Translations under genes and position numbers: made by a program
Source of the DNA: Chthoniobacterales bacterium
Lineage (GTDB): Bacteria; Verrucomicrobiota; Verrucomicrobiia; Chthoniobacterales; UBA10450
Reading direction: 5' to 3'
Assembly (NCBI GenBank): GCA_013697015.1
Contig: JACCXL010000191.1
Coordinates: 1 to 5,706 of the forward strand
DNA length: 5,706 nucleotides
In this document: in pieces, positions 5,627-5,706 of the stretch
Layout of the letters: each line of letters begins with the position of its first letter
Numbering within the stretch: position 1 is the first letter of the stretch
Notes under the pieces: generated by a model
The model's database searches: none
The model's input: the letters and a program-made list of their open reading frames with translations, nothing else
What the model was told of the DNA's origin: nothing

Positions 5627-5706
5627 ATGAAGCTTGGGACGAGCAAGGGAAGAACCGCCGCCGCTGTGGCCTGTTTCCTGGCCCTCTTCCTCGTGACGCT
5701 CGCGAT
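5627..5706 (+). CDS. Start of a secreted or membrane protein, truncated by the window edge
   Basis: Only 26 complete codons are visible. They read as a basic N-terminus (Lys2, Lys7, Arg9) followed by an uninterrupted hydrophobic run, AAAVACFLALFLVTLA (11-26). This is the n- and h-region pattern of a Sec signal peptide or an N-terminal membrane anchor. A Cys at residue 16 lies in the middle of the hydrophobic run; without the following sequence it cannot be judged as a lipobox. The ATG has a GGGAG ribosome binding site 7 nt upstream. The gene is divergent from the epimerase-sulfotransferase pair and could belong to the same surface-glycan locus, but no function can be assigned. The minus-strand frames of this stretch are also open, so the call rests on the ribosome binding site and the signal-like start. 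Confidence 0.6.
   Translation, partial: MKLGTSKGRTAAAVACFLALFLVTLA

Overview
The window looks like a chromosomal segment of a GC-rich environmental bacterium, with densely packed genes and several stop/start overlaps. The best lineage guess is Verrucomicrobiota (Chthoniobacterales-like). It rests on the overall flavour of the proteins and on a single-RRM RNA-binding protein beside miaA, so it is an inference. Nothing here looks recently transferred: no insertion sequences, tRNA or rRNA genes, CRISPR arrays or integrase remnants were seen.

Layout, right to left, since all but one gene is on the minus strand. At the far right a plus-strand gene begins at 5627 with a good ribosome binding site and a signal-peptide-like start, and runs off the window. 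Divergent from it, 15 bp away, is a minus-strand pair: a UDP-glucuronate 4-epimerase-like sugar-nucleotide epimerase (4655-5611) and a PAPS-dependent sulfotransferase (3639-4658), joined by an ATGA overlap. This pair suggests a sulfated or uronic-acid-containing surface glycan. A stretch of about 357 bp (3282-3638) without a convincing gene follows and probably holds the promoter and leader of the next unit.

The next unit is a housekeeping RNA/translation/repair cluster, in transcription order: an RRM-type RNA-binding protein (2754-3281), miaA (1761-2720), hflX (503-1774, overlapping miaA by 14 bp), a small PGPGW-type membrane protein (166-444), and nth (endonuclease III, truncated by the left edge, coupled by an ATGA overlap). 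The miaA-hflX linkage recalls the enterobacterial miaA-hfq-hflX cluster. Here no hfq lies between the two, and a different RNA-binding protein sits upstream of miaA.

The most striking non-coding signal is a perfect 11-bp inverted repeat with a trailing T-run. It looks like an intrinsic terminator behind the RRM gene but overlaps the ribosome binding site, start codon and first codons of miaA as called here. Either the miaA start lies further downstream, or miaA expression is attenuated. No clearly novel multi-gene system is evident; the interest lies in this regulatory overlap and the gene neighbourhoods.
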